A stretch of DNA of 64,000 nucleotides from Bradyrhizobium sp. DOA9 (GCF_000617845.2 NZ_DF820425.1:1619690-1683689), one strand, 5' to 3'; numbered from the stretch's first letter, positions 9,915 through 19,450 are shown. A program made the numbers and translations. The notes: generated by a model not told the origin, from the letters alone.

Positions 9915-11144
9915 ATGCCAGAGACACTGATCAAGGTCGATCTCACCAAGTCGGCTTACGACAATGACATGGTGCATAACCGCTGGCACCCCGACATCCC
10001 GATCGTGGCCTGGGTCAATCCCGGCGACGATTTCATCATCGAGACCTATGACTGGACCGGTGGTTTCATCAAGAACAACGATTCCGCCGACGACGTGCGC
10101 GACATCGACCTGTCGATCGTGCATTTCCTGTCCGGCCCGATCGGCGTCAAGGGCGCCGAGCCTGGCGATCTTCTGGTCGTCGACCTGCTCGACGTCGGTC
10201 CGCTCAAGGAGAGCCTGTGGGGCTTCAACGGCTTCTTCTCCAAGCAGAATGGCGGCGGCTTCCTCACCGATCATTTTCCGCTGGCGCAGAAGTCGATCTG
10301 GGACATCAAGGGTCTCTACACCTCGTCGCGCCACGTGCCCGGCGTTAACTTTGCCGGCCTGATCCATCCCGGCCTGATCGGGTGTCTGCCCGATCCGAAG
10401 ATGCTGGATACCTGGAACAAGCGCGAGGCCGAGCTGATCTCGACCAACCCGACCCGCGTGCCCGGTTTGGCCAATCCGCCGTTCGCGCCGACCGCCCATG
10501 GCGGCCGCGCCAAGGGCGATGTGAAGGCCAAGATCGGCGCCGAAGGCGCGCGCACCGTGCCGCCGCGCGAGCATGGCGGCAATTGCGACATCAAGGATCT
10601 CTCGCGCGGCTCGAAGATCTACTTCCCGGTCTATGTCCCCGGCGGCGGTCTCTCCATGGGCGACCTGCACTTCAGCCAGGGCGACGGTGAGATCACCTTC
10701 TGCGGCGCGATCGAGATGGCCGGCTGGCTGCACCTGAAAGTCGAGGTGATCAAGGACGGCGTCGCCAAGTACGGCATCAAGAACCCGATCTTCAAGCCGT
10801 CGCCGATCACGCCGAACTACAAGGACTATCTGATCTTCGAAGGCATCTCGGTCGACGAGGCCGGCAAGCAGCATTATCTCGACGTCCACATCGCCTATCG
10901 CCAGGCCTGTCTCAACGCCATCGAGTACCTGAAGAAGTTCGGCTATTCCGGCGCCCAGGCCTATTCGATCCTCGGTACCGCGCCGTGCCAGGGCCACATC
11001 TCGGGCGTCGTCGACGTGCCCAACGCCTGCGCCACGCTGTGGCTGCCGACCGAGATCTTCGATTTCGACGTGATGCCGTCGGCGGCAGGTCCCATCAAGC
11101 ACATCACTGGCGACATCCAGATGCCGATCTCGCCGGACAAATGA
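9915..11144 (+). CDS. fmdA: Formamidase (acetamidase/formamidase family)
   Basis: 409 aa, the usual size for FmdA. The enzyme hydrolyses formamide to formate and ammonia in the cytoplasm. Family signatures are NRWHPDIP near the start, GDDFIIETYDWTGG, VPPREHGGNCDIKDL and SMGDLHFSQGDGE. AAAAGGGGAGC precedes the ATG. Its place directly after the transporter suggests that imported amide is hydrolysed for nitrogen. Very close to the Methylophilus-type formamidase; confidence in family is high, the in vivo substrate is inferred. Confidence 0.93.
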   Translation: MPETLIKVDLTKSAYDNDMVHNRWHPDIPIVAWVNPGDDFIIETYDWTGGFIKNNDSADDVRDIDLSIVHFLSGPIGVKGAEPGDLLVVDLLDVGPLKESLWGFNGFFSKQNGGGFLTDHFPLAQKSIWDIKGLYTSSRHVPGVNFAGLIHPGLIGCLPDPKMLDTWNKREAELISTNPTRVPGLANPPFAPTAHGGRAKGDVKAKIGAEGARTVPPREHGGNCDIKDLSRGSKIYFPVYVPGGGLSMGDLHFSQGDGEITFCGAIEMAGWLHLKVEVIKDGVAKYGIKNPIFKPSPITPNYKDYLIFEGISVDEAGKQHYLDVHIAYRQACLNAIEYLKKFGYSGAQAYSILGTAPCQGHISGVVDVPNACATLWLPTEIFDFDVMPSAAGPIKHITGDIQMPISPDK

Positions 11145-11148
11145 CGCC

Positions 11149-11215
11149 GCGCCCCCTCTCCCCGTTCTCACGGGGAGAGGGCTGGGGTGAGGGGCTGTCT
11201 CCCCGCGAACGGGTA
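11149..11215. repeat. Palindromic repeat between fmdA and fmdB
   Basis: CCCCCTCTCCCCGTTCTCACGGGGAGAGGGC hairpin followed by GGGGTGAGGGGC and a second small hairpin (CTCCCCGCGAACGGG). Related to, but shorter than, the paired element at 9047-9169. Located in the 106-bp gap inside the operon. Confidence 0.65.
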
Positions 11216-11250
11216 GCGAGTTGTGAACAAGCAGCAGCGTAGGTGATGCG

Positions 11251-11628
11251 ATGCCGGTCTACGAATATCTCTGTGACGATTGCGGTCCCTTCAAGGACCT
11301 GCGCCCGATGGCGGAATGCGACGATCCTCAAAGCTGCCCACACTGCGAGACCATGGCGCCCCGCGTGATCCTGACCGCGCCGAACTTCTTCTGCATGCCG
11401 GCGGACAAGCGCAAGGCGCACGCCGTCAACGAGCGCAGCACCCACGCGCCGCAGACGCTGGCGCAATACAAGGCCTCGCACGGCCCGGGCTGCGGCTGCT
11501 GCTCATCGGGCAAGACCGTGAAGGACAAGAGCCCGACCGACAGGAAAAAGCCCGCGCGGCTGATGACCAAGACCAGGAGCGGTGCCAAGGGCTTTCCGAC
11601 CGCGCGCCCCTGGATGATCAGCCACTAA
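11251..11628 (+). CDS. fmdB: FmdB-family zinc ribbon protein
   Basis: 125 aa. The N-terminal 45 residues form an FmdB-type zinc ribbon: [12 protein letters not shown], then CPHC about 25 residues later, four cysteines in two CxxC knuckles. The remainder is basic and probably flexible, with a second cysteine group, CGCCSSG, near residue 85. FmdB proteins accompany formamidase genes and have been proposed as regulators; the function is not established. Confidence 0.88.
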   Translation: MPVYEYLCDDCGPFKDLRPMAECDDPQSCPHCETMAPRVILTAPNFFCMPADKRKAHAVNERSTHAPQTLAQYKASHGPGCGCCSSGKTVKDKSPTDRKKPARLMTKTRSGAKGFPTARPWMISH

Positions 11629-11665
11629 TTCACGCCTCCCACGAATAGAGACAGGAGCGCTCCAC

Positions 11666-11920
11666 ATGCTTCACGGTGATATCTCCAGCAGCAACGACAC
11701 CGTCGGCGTCGCGGTGGTCAACTACAAGATGCCCCGCCTGCACACCAAGGCCGAGGTGCTCGATAACGCCCGCAAGATCGCCGACATGGTCGAGGCAATG
11801 ACCCGCGCGACGCCGGGCACCGATGAATGTCCGATCGATGGCATTCCGAATGGATTGGCGGCGTCCAACTCCTGGCGATCGCCGGCAGGACAGGTTGAGC
11901 GGAGCTGGCCGCGGGGATGA
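11666..11920 (+). pseudogene. amiE: amiE (aliphatic amidase) remnant with large internal deletion
   Basis: The first 42 codons ([20 protein letters not shown].. to ..ARKIADMV) match the N-terminus of aliphatic amidase almost exactly. The next 20 ([20 protein letters not shown]) match the extreme C-terminus of rhizobial-type AmiE. The roughly 270 residues between are gone, including the Glu, Lys and Cys of the active site. The fusion is in frame and probably arose by recombination at a short GACATGGTC-like identity shared by the two ends. After PIDGIPN the frame runs on into unrelated sequence and stops at 11918-11920. The start keeps a ribosome site (GACAGGAGCGC). A short, surely inactive protein might still be made. 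Confidence 0.85.
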
Positions 11921-12155
11921 TCGGCCATCGATGTGAAGGGCGGTCCATATGCATCGACTGCCTGAGGCGTCGGTGCATGCGCGGAATGGGAAATGGCATT
12001 CCGCAAACCGTGGCGCGGTTGCAACATGGACCGTTGAATCGGCCCAAGACGCAGCCCGTTTGGCGGATTCTCGATACACCGTAGTTCTACTGGCCGTTCT
12101 CATGGCCTAAGTTCCACCGGGCGCCGCTGGGAGCGGCCGGGGTAAGGGGAATAGC

Positions 12156-15100
12156 GTGAGGGCTTGGTTGCCATCGAGCGGGCTGGGTTGCTCGCGTCGG
12201 AGTAACATGGCCATTGGTGCGGCATTCGGGGTGAGCCTCGCTTTGGGCGCGGCTGTCGTGACGACCCCGGCCGGAGCTCAGCAATATTTCAATGGATCGC
12301 AGACCACACCGAACGGTGCCGTCAATGGCGGCGGCGGCGTTTGGGACGCCACCACCAGCAACTGGACGGATTTCTCCGGCTCGATCAGCACCGCCTACGA
12401 TCCGTTCTCGGCCGGAACGATGTTCGGCAGCAGCGGCCCTTCGATGCCGGCAACGGGTGGAACGGTCACGGTCACGCCGAGCGGCGTGCAGCTGACCAGT
12501 CTCGTCGGCTTCGACCTCACCGGCGACGGCTCGATCTATACGATTCAGGGCGGCGACCTCAGGCTGGCCCCCGGCGGCACCACGTTCGTCACCAGCGATG
12601 TCACGGGGACCGGGGATCCGTCGGCGGCGATCGTCTCGCGCATCACCGGCGTTGGCGGCATCACGGTGCAGGGGCCTGGTCTCCTGGCGCTGCTCGGCGC
12701 CAACACCTATAGCGGCGGCACCTTCATCTGCAATTGCGGCTCGCTGCAGCTCGGCGACGCGACCCATGCCGCCAGCATCATTGGCGCTGTCACCAACGAG
12801 GGCCTCTTCAGCGTCGTCAATGCCGACACGTCGGGGATCAATTCGATCCAAAACGCCTTCTCCGGCACGACGCTGTTTCTCAACGCCAGCTCCGCCAGCT
12901 CGATCGCGATCACCAATAACGGCCAGCTGTATTTCGGCGATCCCAACCTGGGAGGTTCCGACACGGCGACGGCTGGTCGAGCGACCATCGTCAATGACGG
13001 CGGCTTGGTCGGCTTCTTCGCACGGACCAATGCCGGCGCGGCCAACATCACCAACCAGAACGGCGGCGGCACCACCTTTCTCGAACAGGCCTCGGCGGGC
13101 TCGGCAACGATCGTGAACAAGGATTTCAGCGGGACCATATTCGGCTCGCTGGCCGGCTCCGATACGGCGAGCGCCGGCAATGCAACCATCATCAATGAAG
13201 CCGATGGTCTCACCAATTTCGGCGCGTTCACGACCGCCGGCAATGCCACGATCATCACCAAGGACGGCGGCAAGACCGAGTTCTTCGACAATTCGACCGG
13301 CGGCAATGCCCGCTTCATCACCACCGGAACAGGCATCGTCGATTTCGGGGTCAGCATTGGCCCGAACGGCGACGGCCGCATCACCGCGGGTTCGATCGAA
13401 GGCAGCGGCTTCTATTATATCGGCGGCGGCAATACGCTCACGGTGGGGAGCAACAACCGCTCGACCGAAGTCAGCGGCGTCATCGGCGATTACGATCCCT
13501 GCGGTTGCGGCCCTGCTGGACCGGGCTCGCTGGAGAAGGTCGGCAGCGGCACGCTGATCCTCTCGGGCACGAACACCTATACCGGCACGACCACCGTGAA
13601 CGGTGGCATCCTGCGGGTCGACGGCAACATCTCGCAGTCGAGCCTCACCACCGTGAACGCGGGCGGCGCGCTGTTCGGCGCGGGGATCGTCGGCAATACA
13701 ATGATCGCCAATGGCGGCATCTATGCGCCCGGCGATGGCGGGCCGGGCTCGAGCATGTGGGTTCAAGGCGACCTCGCCTTCCAGTCCGGTGCGCTGTACC
13801 TCGTTCAGGTCGGCAGCGGATCCACTGCGAGCTTCGCCAACGTCTTCGGCAACGTCACCCTGAACGGCAATGTCGGCGTCTCGCTCTACGCCGGCAGCAC
13901 GATATTGCCCCAGTACACGATCATGCAGTTTTCCGGCGCCGCAATCGGCAATTTTGCCGGTGTTGCCGCGCCCGGTGGTCTTATCGGAACGACCAGCGTC
14001 GATCCCAGCGGCACTGTCTATCTCAATTTCACGCTCGACTATGGTGCGAAATACGCACTCGACATCAACCAGAAGAACGTCGCCACCACGCTTCAGAATT
14101 TCTTCAACGCCAATGGCTCTCTGCGCGCCGAATTCGCGGGCCTTGGTCCCAATGGCCTGACGCAAGCCTCCGGCGAGTCCGCGACAGGCTCGCAGCAGAC
14201 GACGTTCAACGCGATGAACCTGTTCCTCGGCCTGCTCACCGATGTCTACAATTCGGGACGGAGCGGCATGTCGGGTGCGGTGCCATATGCCGATGATGCG
14301 AGCGCCAATGCCTATGCCGCACGCCGCAAGGACGCCCGCGACGCCTTCGCCTCGATCCACCGCAAGGCGCCGGGGGCGACCTTCGAGCAGCGCTGGGACG
14401 TGTGGGCGGCCGGCTATGGCGGCTCGCAGACCACCGACGGCCGCGCTGCTCTCGGCTCGAACGACACCACTAGCAGCGTCTACGGCACGGCCGTCGGTCT
14501 CGACTACCGCGTCTCGCCGTCCACCATGGCCGGTTTCGCGCTTGCCGGCGGCGGCACCAGCTTCGGCGTTGGCGGCCTCGGCTGGGGCCGATCCGATCTG
14601 TTCCAGGCCGGCGCCTTCGTGCGTCACACCGCTGGTCCCGCCTATGTCACGGCGGCGCTGGCCTATGGCTGGCAGGATGTCACCACCAATCGCATCGTCA
14701 CCGCCGCCGGGTTCGACCAGCTGCGCGCCCAGTTCAATACCAACGCGTTTTCAGGCCGCGTCGAGGGCGGCTATCGCTACGCCATGCAATGGGTCGGCAT
14801 CACACCCTATGCCGCGCTCCAGGCCACCATGTTCAGCCTTCCATCCTATGCAGAGTCGGCCGTGGTCGGCAGCAACGTCTTCGCGCTCAACTATGCCGCC
14901 AAGGACGTAACCAGCACCCGCTCCGAGCTCGGCCTGCGCGCGGACCGCTCCTTTGCCGCGGCCGGCGGCCTGATGACCCTGCGCGGCCGTCTCGCCTGGG
15001 CGCACGATTACAATCCGGACCGCACGGTCGGTGCGGTGTTCCAGGCGCTGCCGGGATCGGCCTTCGTCGTGAACGGCGCCGCGCAGGCGCGCGACTCGGC

Positions 15101-15227
15101 GCTGACCACGGCATCGGCGCAGATAAACTGGATGAACGGCTGGTCCGCGTCGACGACCTTCGAGGGCGAGTTCTCGAACGTCACGCGCGCCTATGCCGGC
15201 AAGGGTCTCGTGCGCTACGCATGGTAA
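12156..15227 (+). CDS. Autotransporter with beta-helical passenger and outer-membrane barrel
   Basis: 1023 aa from GTG at 12156 (preceded by AAGGGGA); ATG at 12207 is an alternative that leaves a cleaner signal peptide ending near PAGAQQ. Residues about 60-700 are low-charge, Gly/Ser/Thr/Asn-rich passenger. They contain four to six irregular repeats of 20-30 residues of the form AGNATI-N-GG-T-F (about 265-405) and the autotransporter motif LSGTNTYTGTTTVNGGILRV. Residues about 745-1023 are the autotransporter barrel, ending in RYAW with a terminal aromatic. The passenger has no recognisable enzyme; an adhesin-like surface role is the usual guess. Transcribed alone. Confidence 0.88.
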   Translation: MRAWLPSSGLGCSRRSNMAIGAAFGVSLALGAAVVTTPAGAQQYFNGSQTTPNGAVNGGGGVWDATTSNWTDFSGSISTAYDPFSAGTMFGSSGPSMPATGGTVTVTPSGVQLTSLVGFDLTGDGSIYTIQGGDLRLAPGGTTFVTSDVTGTGDPSAAIVSRITGVGGITVQGPGLLALLGANTYSGGTFICNCGSLQLGDATHAASIIGAVTNEGLFSVVNADTSGINSIQNAFSGTTLFLNASSASSIAITNNGQLYFGDPNLGGSDTATAGRATIVNDGGLVGFFARTNAGAANITNQNGGGTTFLEQASAGSATIVNKDFSGTIFGSLAGSDTASAGNATIINEADGLTNFGAFTTAGNATIITKDGGKTEFFDNSTGGNARFITTGTGIVDFGVSIGPNGDGRITAGSIEGSGFYYIGGGNTLTVGSNNRSTEVSGVIGDYDPCGCGPAGPGSLEKVGSGTLILSGTNTYTGTTTVNGGILRVDGNISQSSLTTVNAGGALFGAGIVGNTMIANGGIYAPGDGGPGSSMWVQGDLAFQSGALYLVQVGSGSTASFANVFGNVTLNGNVGVSLYAGSTILPQYTIMQFSGAAIGNFAGVAAPGGLIGTTSVDPSGTVYLNFTLDYGAKYALDINQKNVATTLQNFFNANGSLRAEFAGLGPNGLTQASGESATGSQQTTFNAMNLFLGLLTDVYNSGRSGMSGAVPYADDASANAYAARRKDARDAFASIHRKAPGATFEQRWDVWAAGYGGSQTTDGRAALGSNDTTSSVYGTAVGLDYRVSPSTMAGFALAGGGTSFGVGGLGWGRSDLFQAGAFVRHTAGPAYVTAALAYGWQDVTTNRIVTAAGFDQLRAQFNTNAFSGRVEGGYRYAMQWVGITPYAALQATMFSLPSYAESAVVGSNVFALNYAAKDVTSTRSELGLRADRSFAAAGGLMTLRGRLAWAHDYNPDRTVGAVFQALPGSAFVVNGAAQARDSALTTASAQINWMNGWSASTTFEGEFSNVTRAYAGKGLVRYAW

Positions 15228-15257
15228 GCGCGATTGATCGGCCAGGACGGGATTGCC

Positions 15258-15424
15258 ATCCTCCCCTGGAGGGGGAGGATCGGTTCGCATGCAGCGAAGC
15301 GGAATGCGAACCGAGGTGGGGTGACGGTCTATCCGCAGTTCACACTGCCCGCGTTGAGAGATCACCCCCCCGTCTCGCAACGCTATCGCGCTGCGAGCCG
15401 ACCCTCCCCCTCCAGGGGAGGGTA
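15258..15424. repeat. 165-bp palindromic element (CCCTCCCC family), copy 1
   Basis: Outer arms are ATCCTCCCCTGGAGGGGGAGGAT and ACCCTCCCCCTCCAGGGGAGGGT, each itself a hairpin; inside are GAGGTGGGGTGA, TTGAGAGATCACC and a variable stem. The same architecture recurs at 43423-43582 and 50859-51016. It lies between the convergent autotransporter and MCE genes. Confidence 0.8.
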
Positions 15425-15434
15425 AGGAAGAGCG

Positions 15435-16256
15435 CTACCGCTTCTTCTGCTCGGGCTGGCGCGGGGGCCGCGGCGGCGCCGGCGTGCCGCTCATCTTGTT
15501 GGCGGCCTCGCTGACGTCGAGCAGCGAACGGCGAATGTCTTCGAGATAGGCCGCCGACTTCTTCTTCATGGTGCCGGCGAGCTCGTGCAGCCCCTGGATC
15601 TTCTCGAACAGCTCGTCGGCCTTGCCGTCGACGAAGCCCGGCACCGCGCCTTCGATCTTCCCGACCGCCTTGTCGAAGCCCGCAAACGCGCTGTCGACCT
15701 TGGCCATGACGGAATCGATCTCGCCGCCCTTGCTCCTGAGGTCGGCGGTATAGGTCTCGAACGTGTGTAGGCCTTCCTTGATTGCCGGGGCGTTGTTCAC
15801 GATGGTGCGGTCGACGCTGTGCAGGGTTTCGACGATGGTTTCGGCGTCGCTGAGATCGGCCGTCAGCACCGGGATGCCGTCCGCGTCCAGCGGCACCGGC
15901 GGTGCGGAGGGGACGCCGCCGATCAGCGAGATCGCGGCGATGCCGGTGAGCCCCTGGAACTCGATGCCGGCGACGGTGTCCTTGCGGATCGGCGCGGAAT
16001 TGTCGAGCATGACGAGCGCCACGATCCTGCGCGGGCTTTCCAGCTTGATCGACAGGATCTGACCGGCGGGCACGCCGTCGAAATTGACCGGTCCGCCGCG
16101 GCGCAGGCCGTTGGCGGAGCCGCCCTCGAACACCACGCGCAACTGGCTGCGGCTCTGGATGGTGCGCCATTTCTGCACGCCGAGCAGGCCGCCGAACGCC
16201 ACGGCGATCGCGGCCAGCATTGCCGTTCCGATCACAAGATTGCTCGCGCGTGCCAT
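15435..16256 (-). CDS. MCE/MlaD-family lipid-transport protein (solitary)
   Basis: 273 aa. One N-terminal membrane anchor (8-27) is followed by a single MCE domain (about 38-115; LRVVFEGGSANGLRRGGPVN, GLTGIAAISLIGG). Then comes a helical region (about 130-250) and a Pro-rich basic tail. MlaD proteins form hexameric rings that carry phospholipids between membranes, normally with MlaE/MlaF permease and ATPase. No such partners are encoded nearby, so it probably works with components elsewhere. Confidence 0.8.
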   Translation of the reverse strand: MARASNLVIGTAMLAAIAVAFGGLLGVQKWRTIQSRSQLRVVFEGGSANGLRRGGPVNFDGVPAGQILSIKLESPRRIVALVMLDNSAPIRKDTVAGIEFQGLTGIAAISLIGGVPSAPPVPLDADGIPVLTADLSDAETIVETLHSVDRTIVNNAPAIKEGLHTFETYTADLRSKGGEIDSVMAKVDSAFAGFDKAVGKIEGAVPGFVDGKADELFEKIQGLHELAGTMKKKSAAYLEDIRRSLLDVSEAANKMSGTPAPPRPPRQPEQKKR

Positions 16257-16323
16257 GAGGCTCAGTTTAGGGCCAAAGCGGGATGGTTGGAAGAAGGCCG
16301 CGATGCTAACTGAGCCGGGTTAA

Positions 16324-16364
16324 CGACTTGTCCGCCGAAGCTCGCAGAGCGAAGGCGGAAGCGT
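16324..16364. repeat. Short palindromic repeat (CTTGTCCGCCGAAGCTCG)
   Basis: CGACTTGTCCGCCGAAGCTCGCAGAGCGAAGGCGGAAGCG; CCGCC-TTCG-type arms pair around GCTCGCAGAGC. An almost identical 36-bp block is at 27969-28004, where it is joined to a different repeat family. Confidence 0.6.
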
Positions 16365-16416
16365 AACCCACCACTTTCGCCTCAGCAGTCGTGTAAATTG
16401 GCGGATGACGCTGGCG

Positions 16417-18642
16417 CTAATCCGCCCTACTACCCGCCCGCCTGGCCGCAGCGTTGTTCAGCACGATCAGGGCATCGACGGCGACGCCGGTCCTGGTGTT
16501 GATCAGGAACGGGTTGATGTCGATCGAGGCGATCCGATCGCCCGCATCCGCGATCAGGTTGGACAGCCCGACCAGCGCCTTGACCACTGATGCCTCGTGC
16601 AGGGCCGGCTTGCCGCGATAGCCGCGCAGCTTGATGCCGGCCTTGGTGCGGCCGATCAGGAGCCGTGCTTCGCTCTCGTCGAGCGGCGCGCCGGCAAGCG
16701 CGACGTCCTTCATCAGCTCGATGTCGATGCCGCCGGTGCCGAACAGCACGACCGGCCCCATCTCGGCATCGAGCGAGGCGCCGACGACGAGCTCGAGCTC
16801 GGCCTTGACCTGCTGTGCGATCAGGATGCCGTCGAGCTTCGGTCTGCCCTTGAGCTTCGCCACGCGCGCGGTGATGTCGGCGAACGCCTTCTTCACCTCG
16901 GCTGCGCTGTTGAGGTTCAGCACCACGCCGCCGATGTCGGACTTGTGCAGGATCTCCGCGCTGACGAGTTTTGCCACGACCGGAAAGCCGATCTGCTTGG
17001 CAATCTTCACGGCGTCCGCCGCGGTCGTTGCGATCGCCTCCTTCGAGATCGGAATGCTATAGGCCTTCAGCAGCTTCTTCGAGGCGACCTCGTCGAGCGC
17101 GGCACCTCGCGCCGAATTCAACGTCTTCTCCAGCACGGCGCGCGCGGCGGGCTTCGAGCTCGAGGCGATATCGGGCACTTCCTTGCGCAGTCTCGCGTAG
17201 GCGAGCAGCGACTTGATCGCGGTCACCGCGCGGTCCATGCCCTGCATCACCGCGAGATGCGGCAGCGACTTTCGCAAGTCCTTGGTGTAGTCGGTGAAGC
17301 CGATCGACATCGCGCTGATATAGATCACCGGCTTGCCCGCCTTGCTCGCCATCTCGTTGACGATGCGCAAGTTGCGCTCGCGCAGCTCGTGCGGCGCCTT
17401 CGGCAGCTCGGCGTCGACGATGACGATGTCGATATCGGGGTCGTCGATCATCAGCTTGATCGACTTCATGTAGACGGAGGGATCGACCACCGCGGCAAAG
17501 CCGGCGTCGAGCGGGTTGCCGACGATCGAGCCGGGGCCGAGCATCTTCGCCAGCTCCGCGCTGACATGCGGGCTCAGCGGCGCAAAGTTCAGGCCCGCGG
17601 CATAGAAGGCGTCGATCAGCATGCCGCGCTTGCCGCCGGACAGCGTCACGGCGGCGAGCCGGTCGCCTTTGGGCAAGCCGGCGTGGACGAAGCACTCGGT
17701 GGTCTCGATCAATTCGTCGAGGCCGCCGACCCGGATCACCCCTTCGCGCGTCGCGATCGCGTCGAACGTCTCGATCGAGCCGGCGAGCGCGCCGGTATGC
17801 GCCATCGCCGCGGCGCGGCCGCCTTCGGAGGCGCCGAGCTTGAGCGCGATCACGGGCTTGCTCGCCGCGCGCGCCGCCTTGCAGGCGTCGCGGAAGGCCT
17901 TGGTGTTGCGCACGCCTTCGAGGTAGACGACGATCACCCTGATGCTCGGATCCTCGGCGAAATAGCGCATCAGGTCAGGCGTCTCGAGCCCGGCCTCGTT
18001 GCCCGTGGTCACCATGTAGCCGACACCGACGCCGCGGTCTTCCAGCGCCTGGCGGATCGCCATGACGATGGCGCCGGACTGGCCGGCGATCGCCACCGCG
18101 CCCTGGTCCATGGTGACGATGCGATCGTCGATATTGGTGAAGAGCTTTTCCCCGGCGCTGAGATTGCCGAGGCAGTTCGGGCCGGTGACGGCAAGCCCCG
18201 TCTCGCGCACCGCCGCCTGCAATTCGGCAGCGAGCTTCTGGCTTTCGTCATCCTGCAACTCGCTGAAGCCGGAGGTGACGATGGTGGCCGATCGCGCGCC
18301 GGCCGCAGCGGCATCGCGGATCACCTGCACGGCAAAGCGCGCCGGCACCAGCACCAGGACGTGATCGGGCTTTTCGGGAAGGCTCGCAAAATCCTTGTAG
18401 CAGGGAACGCCCCAGACGGTGTCGCGCTTGGCGTTGACCGGATAAAGCCCACCCTCGTAGCCGTACTTGATCAGATTGTTCCAGATGCGCTCGGCATAAT
18501 TGCCGGGCTTGTCGGTCGCGCCCACCAGCACGATGTTGTGCGGGTGCAGCATGGCATGGATGCCCTTGACGACGTCTCCCGCATCAGGCGGCGGAGACCA
18601 GGGGCGCTGAGAGACGGACCCGGCAGGCACCTGAGCTTCCAT
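16417..18642 (-). CDS. NDP-forming acyl-CoA synthetase (acetate--CoA ligase, ADP-forming type)
   Basis: 741 aa, both subunits fused. Residues about 25-120 form a CoA-binding fold (IVLVGATDKPGN). Residues 150-490 are the succinyl-CoA-synthetase-like domains, with the likely phosphohistidine His282 in AMAHTGALAG. Residues about 515-735 are an ATP-grasp domain (FPVVAKLVSAEILHKSDIGG). Such enzymes join a carboxylic acid to CoA using ATP and releasing ADP. The acid is not predictable, but the acyl-CoA catabolic genes at 22882-31679 on the other strand make an organic or aromatic side-chain acid plausible. Transcribed alone. Confidence 0.87.
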   Translation of the reverse strand: MEAQVPAGSVSQRPWSPPPDAGDVVKGIHAMLHPHNIVLVGATDKPGNYAERIWNNLIKYGYEGGLYPVNAKRDTVWGVPCYKDFASLPEKPDHVLVLVPARFAVQVIRDAAAAGARSATIVTSGFSELQDDESQKLAAELQAAVRETGLAVTGPNCLGNLSAGEKLFTNIDDRIVTMDQGAVAIAGQSGAIVMAIRQALEDRGVGVGYMVTTGNEAGLETPDLMRYFAEDPSIRVIVVYLEGVRNTKAFRDACKAARAASKPVIALKLGASEGGRAAAMAHTGALAGSIETFDAIATREGVIRVGGLDELIETTECFVHAGLPKGDRLAAVTLSGGKRGMLIDAFYAAGLNFAPLSPHVSAELAKMLGPGSIVGNPLDAGFAAVVDPSVYMKSIKLMIDDPDIDIVIVDAELPKAPHELRERNLRIVNEMASKAGKPVIYISAMSIGFTDYTKDLRKSLPHLAVMQGMDRAVTAIKSLLAYARLRKEVPDIASSSKPAARAVLEKTLNSARGAALDEVASKKLLKAYSIPISKEAIATTAADAVKIAKQIGFPVVAKLVSAEILHKSDIGGVVLNLNSAAEVKKAFADITARVAKLKGRPKLDGILIAQQVKAELELVVGASLDAEMGPVVLFGTGGIDIELMKDVALAGAPLDESEARLLIGRTKAGIKLRGYRGKPALHEASVVKALVGLSNLIADAGDRIASIDINPFLINTRTGVAVDALIVLNNAAARRAGSRAD

Positions 18643-18778
18643 GGCGTGACCTCACCTGTTGTTCTTGTTTGGTGTCGCGTCACTCTGTTCTATGGCGAGT
18701 CCTTTGGCAACTGCGCGGCTGGTATGCCGTGTGGTGGAATGAAGCGTGCATCGGTGTGTTGTCGACCCAGTGGGCGAT

Positions 18779-19348
18779 CTATTCGTCGGCTTCAATCAAT
18801 GTCGCATGCAGGATGTAGCGCTCGGGGCCGGATGTGACGGCATCGAATGGCCAGCAGGTCGCGAGAACAAGCTCGAAACCCTGTGCCGCGGTGTCGATTC
18901 CCGATGCATCGAAGCGAACCACGGCCGAGGAATCCGCGCGATAGCGAAAGTGTCGACCGTCACTGCGCGTGACGTCGATGACGTCACCCATGGCAACATC
19001 CCTCAGGAAACGAAAATGCGTGTCGCGATGCGCGGCATAGACGGCAATCCCGCGTTCGCCCGCATCAGCCGTGTGCTGGATATGGCCGGGTCCGAAAGCA
19101 AGCGCCTGGCCGCTCGTGCCTTCCAGCACGATCGCGCTGGCACCGATCCGCTTCACCTCGATCCGCGCGACCGGCCAGGTGTCGGCCCATGACCAGGGCT
19201 TCACCGCGACGCCCGTCGCAATGCTGCGGTCGAAAGCGCGCTCCAGCAGCACCTGCGCCAGCCACGCCTTGGCGTGGATATAGGCGCCGTCGCTGAACAG
19301 GATGAGGCCGACAAGCGCGAGGACCAGCGGAGAGATGAAGCGGGGCAT
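18779..19348 (-). CDS. Class GN sortase
   Basis: 189 aa from ATG at 19348; an upstream TTG frame runs through a repeat and is not used. One N-terminal membrane helix (4-20) precedes the sortase barrel. The catalytic triad is visible: His107 (AHRDTHF), Cys165 (LATCWPF), Arg177 (PERYIL). Class GN sortases are Gram-negative transpeptidases that anchor a single dedicated target with an LPXTG-like tail. That target is the next gene upstream at 19527-21791 on the same strand. Confidence 0.9.
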   Translation of the reverse strand: MPRFISPLVLALVGLILFSDGAYIHAKAWLAQVLLERAFDRSIATGVAVKPWSWADTWPVARIEVKRIGASAIVLEGTSGQALAFGPGHIQHTADAGERGIAVYAAHRDTHFRFLRDVAMGDVIDVTRSDGRHFRYRADSSAVVRFDASGIDTAAQGFELVLATCWPFDAVTSGPERYILHATLIEADE

Positions 19349-19362
19349 TGTGTTTCGTCTCC

Positions 19363-19448
19363 CGTCATTGCGAGCGAAGCGAAGCAATCCAGACTGTCTC
19401 CGCGGCGGCAGTCTGGATTGCTTCGTCGCTTCGCTCCTCGCAATGACG
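19363..19448. repeat. Palindromic repeat (CATTGCGAGCGAAGCGAAGCAATCCAG type), copy 1
   Basis: A nearly perfect long inverted repeat: CGTCATTGCGAGCGAAGC.. paired with ..GCTCCTCGCAATGACG, with a central CAGACTG/CAGTCTGG stem. Copies are at about 28005-28076 and 31689-31773. It lies between the sortase and its target gene. Confidence 0.85.
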
Positions 19449-19450
19449 AT

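Noticed and set aside
12087..14627. An 846-codon minus-strand open frame opposite the autotransporter
   Set aside because: Shadow frame: no motif, no start signal, and the plus strand encodes a coherent signal-passenger-barrel protein.
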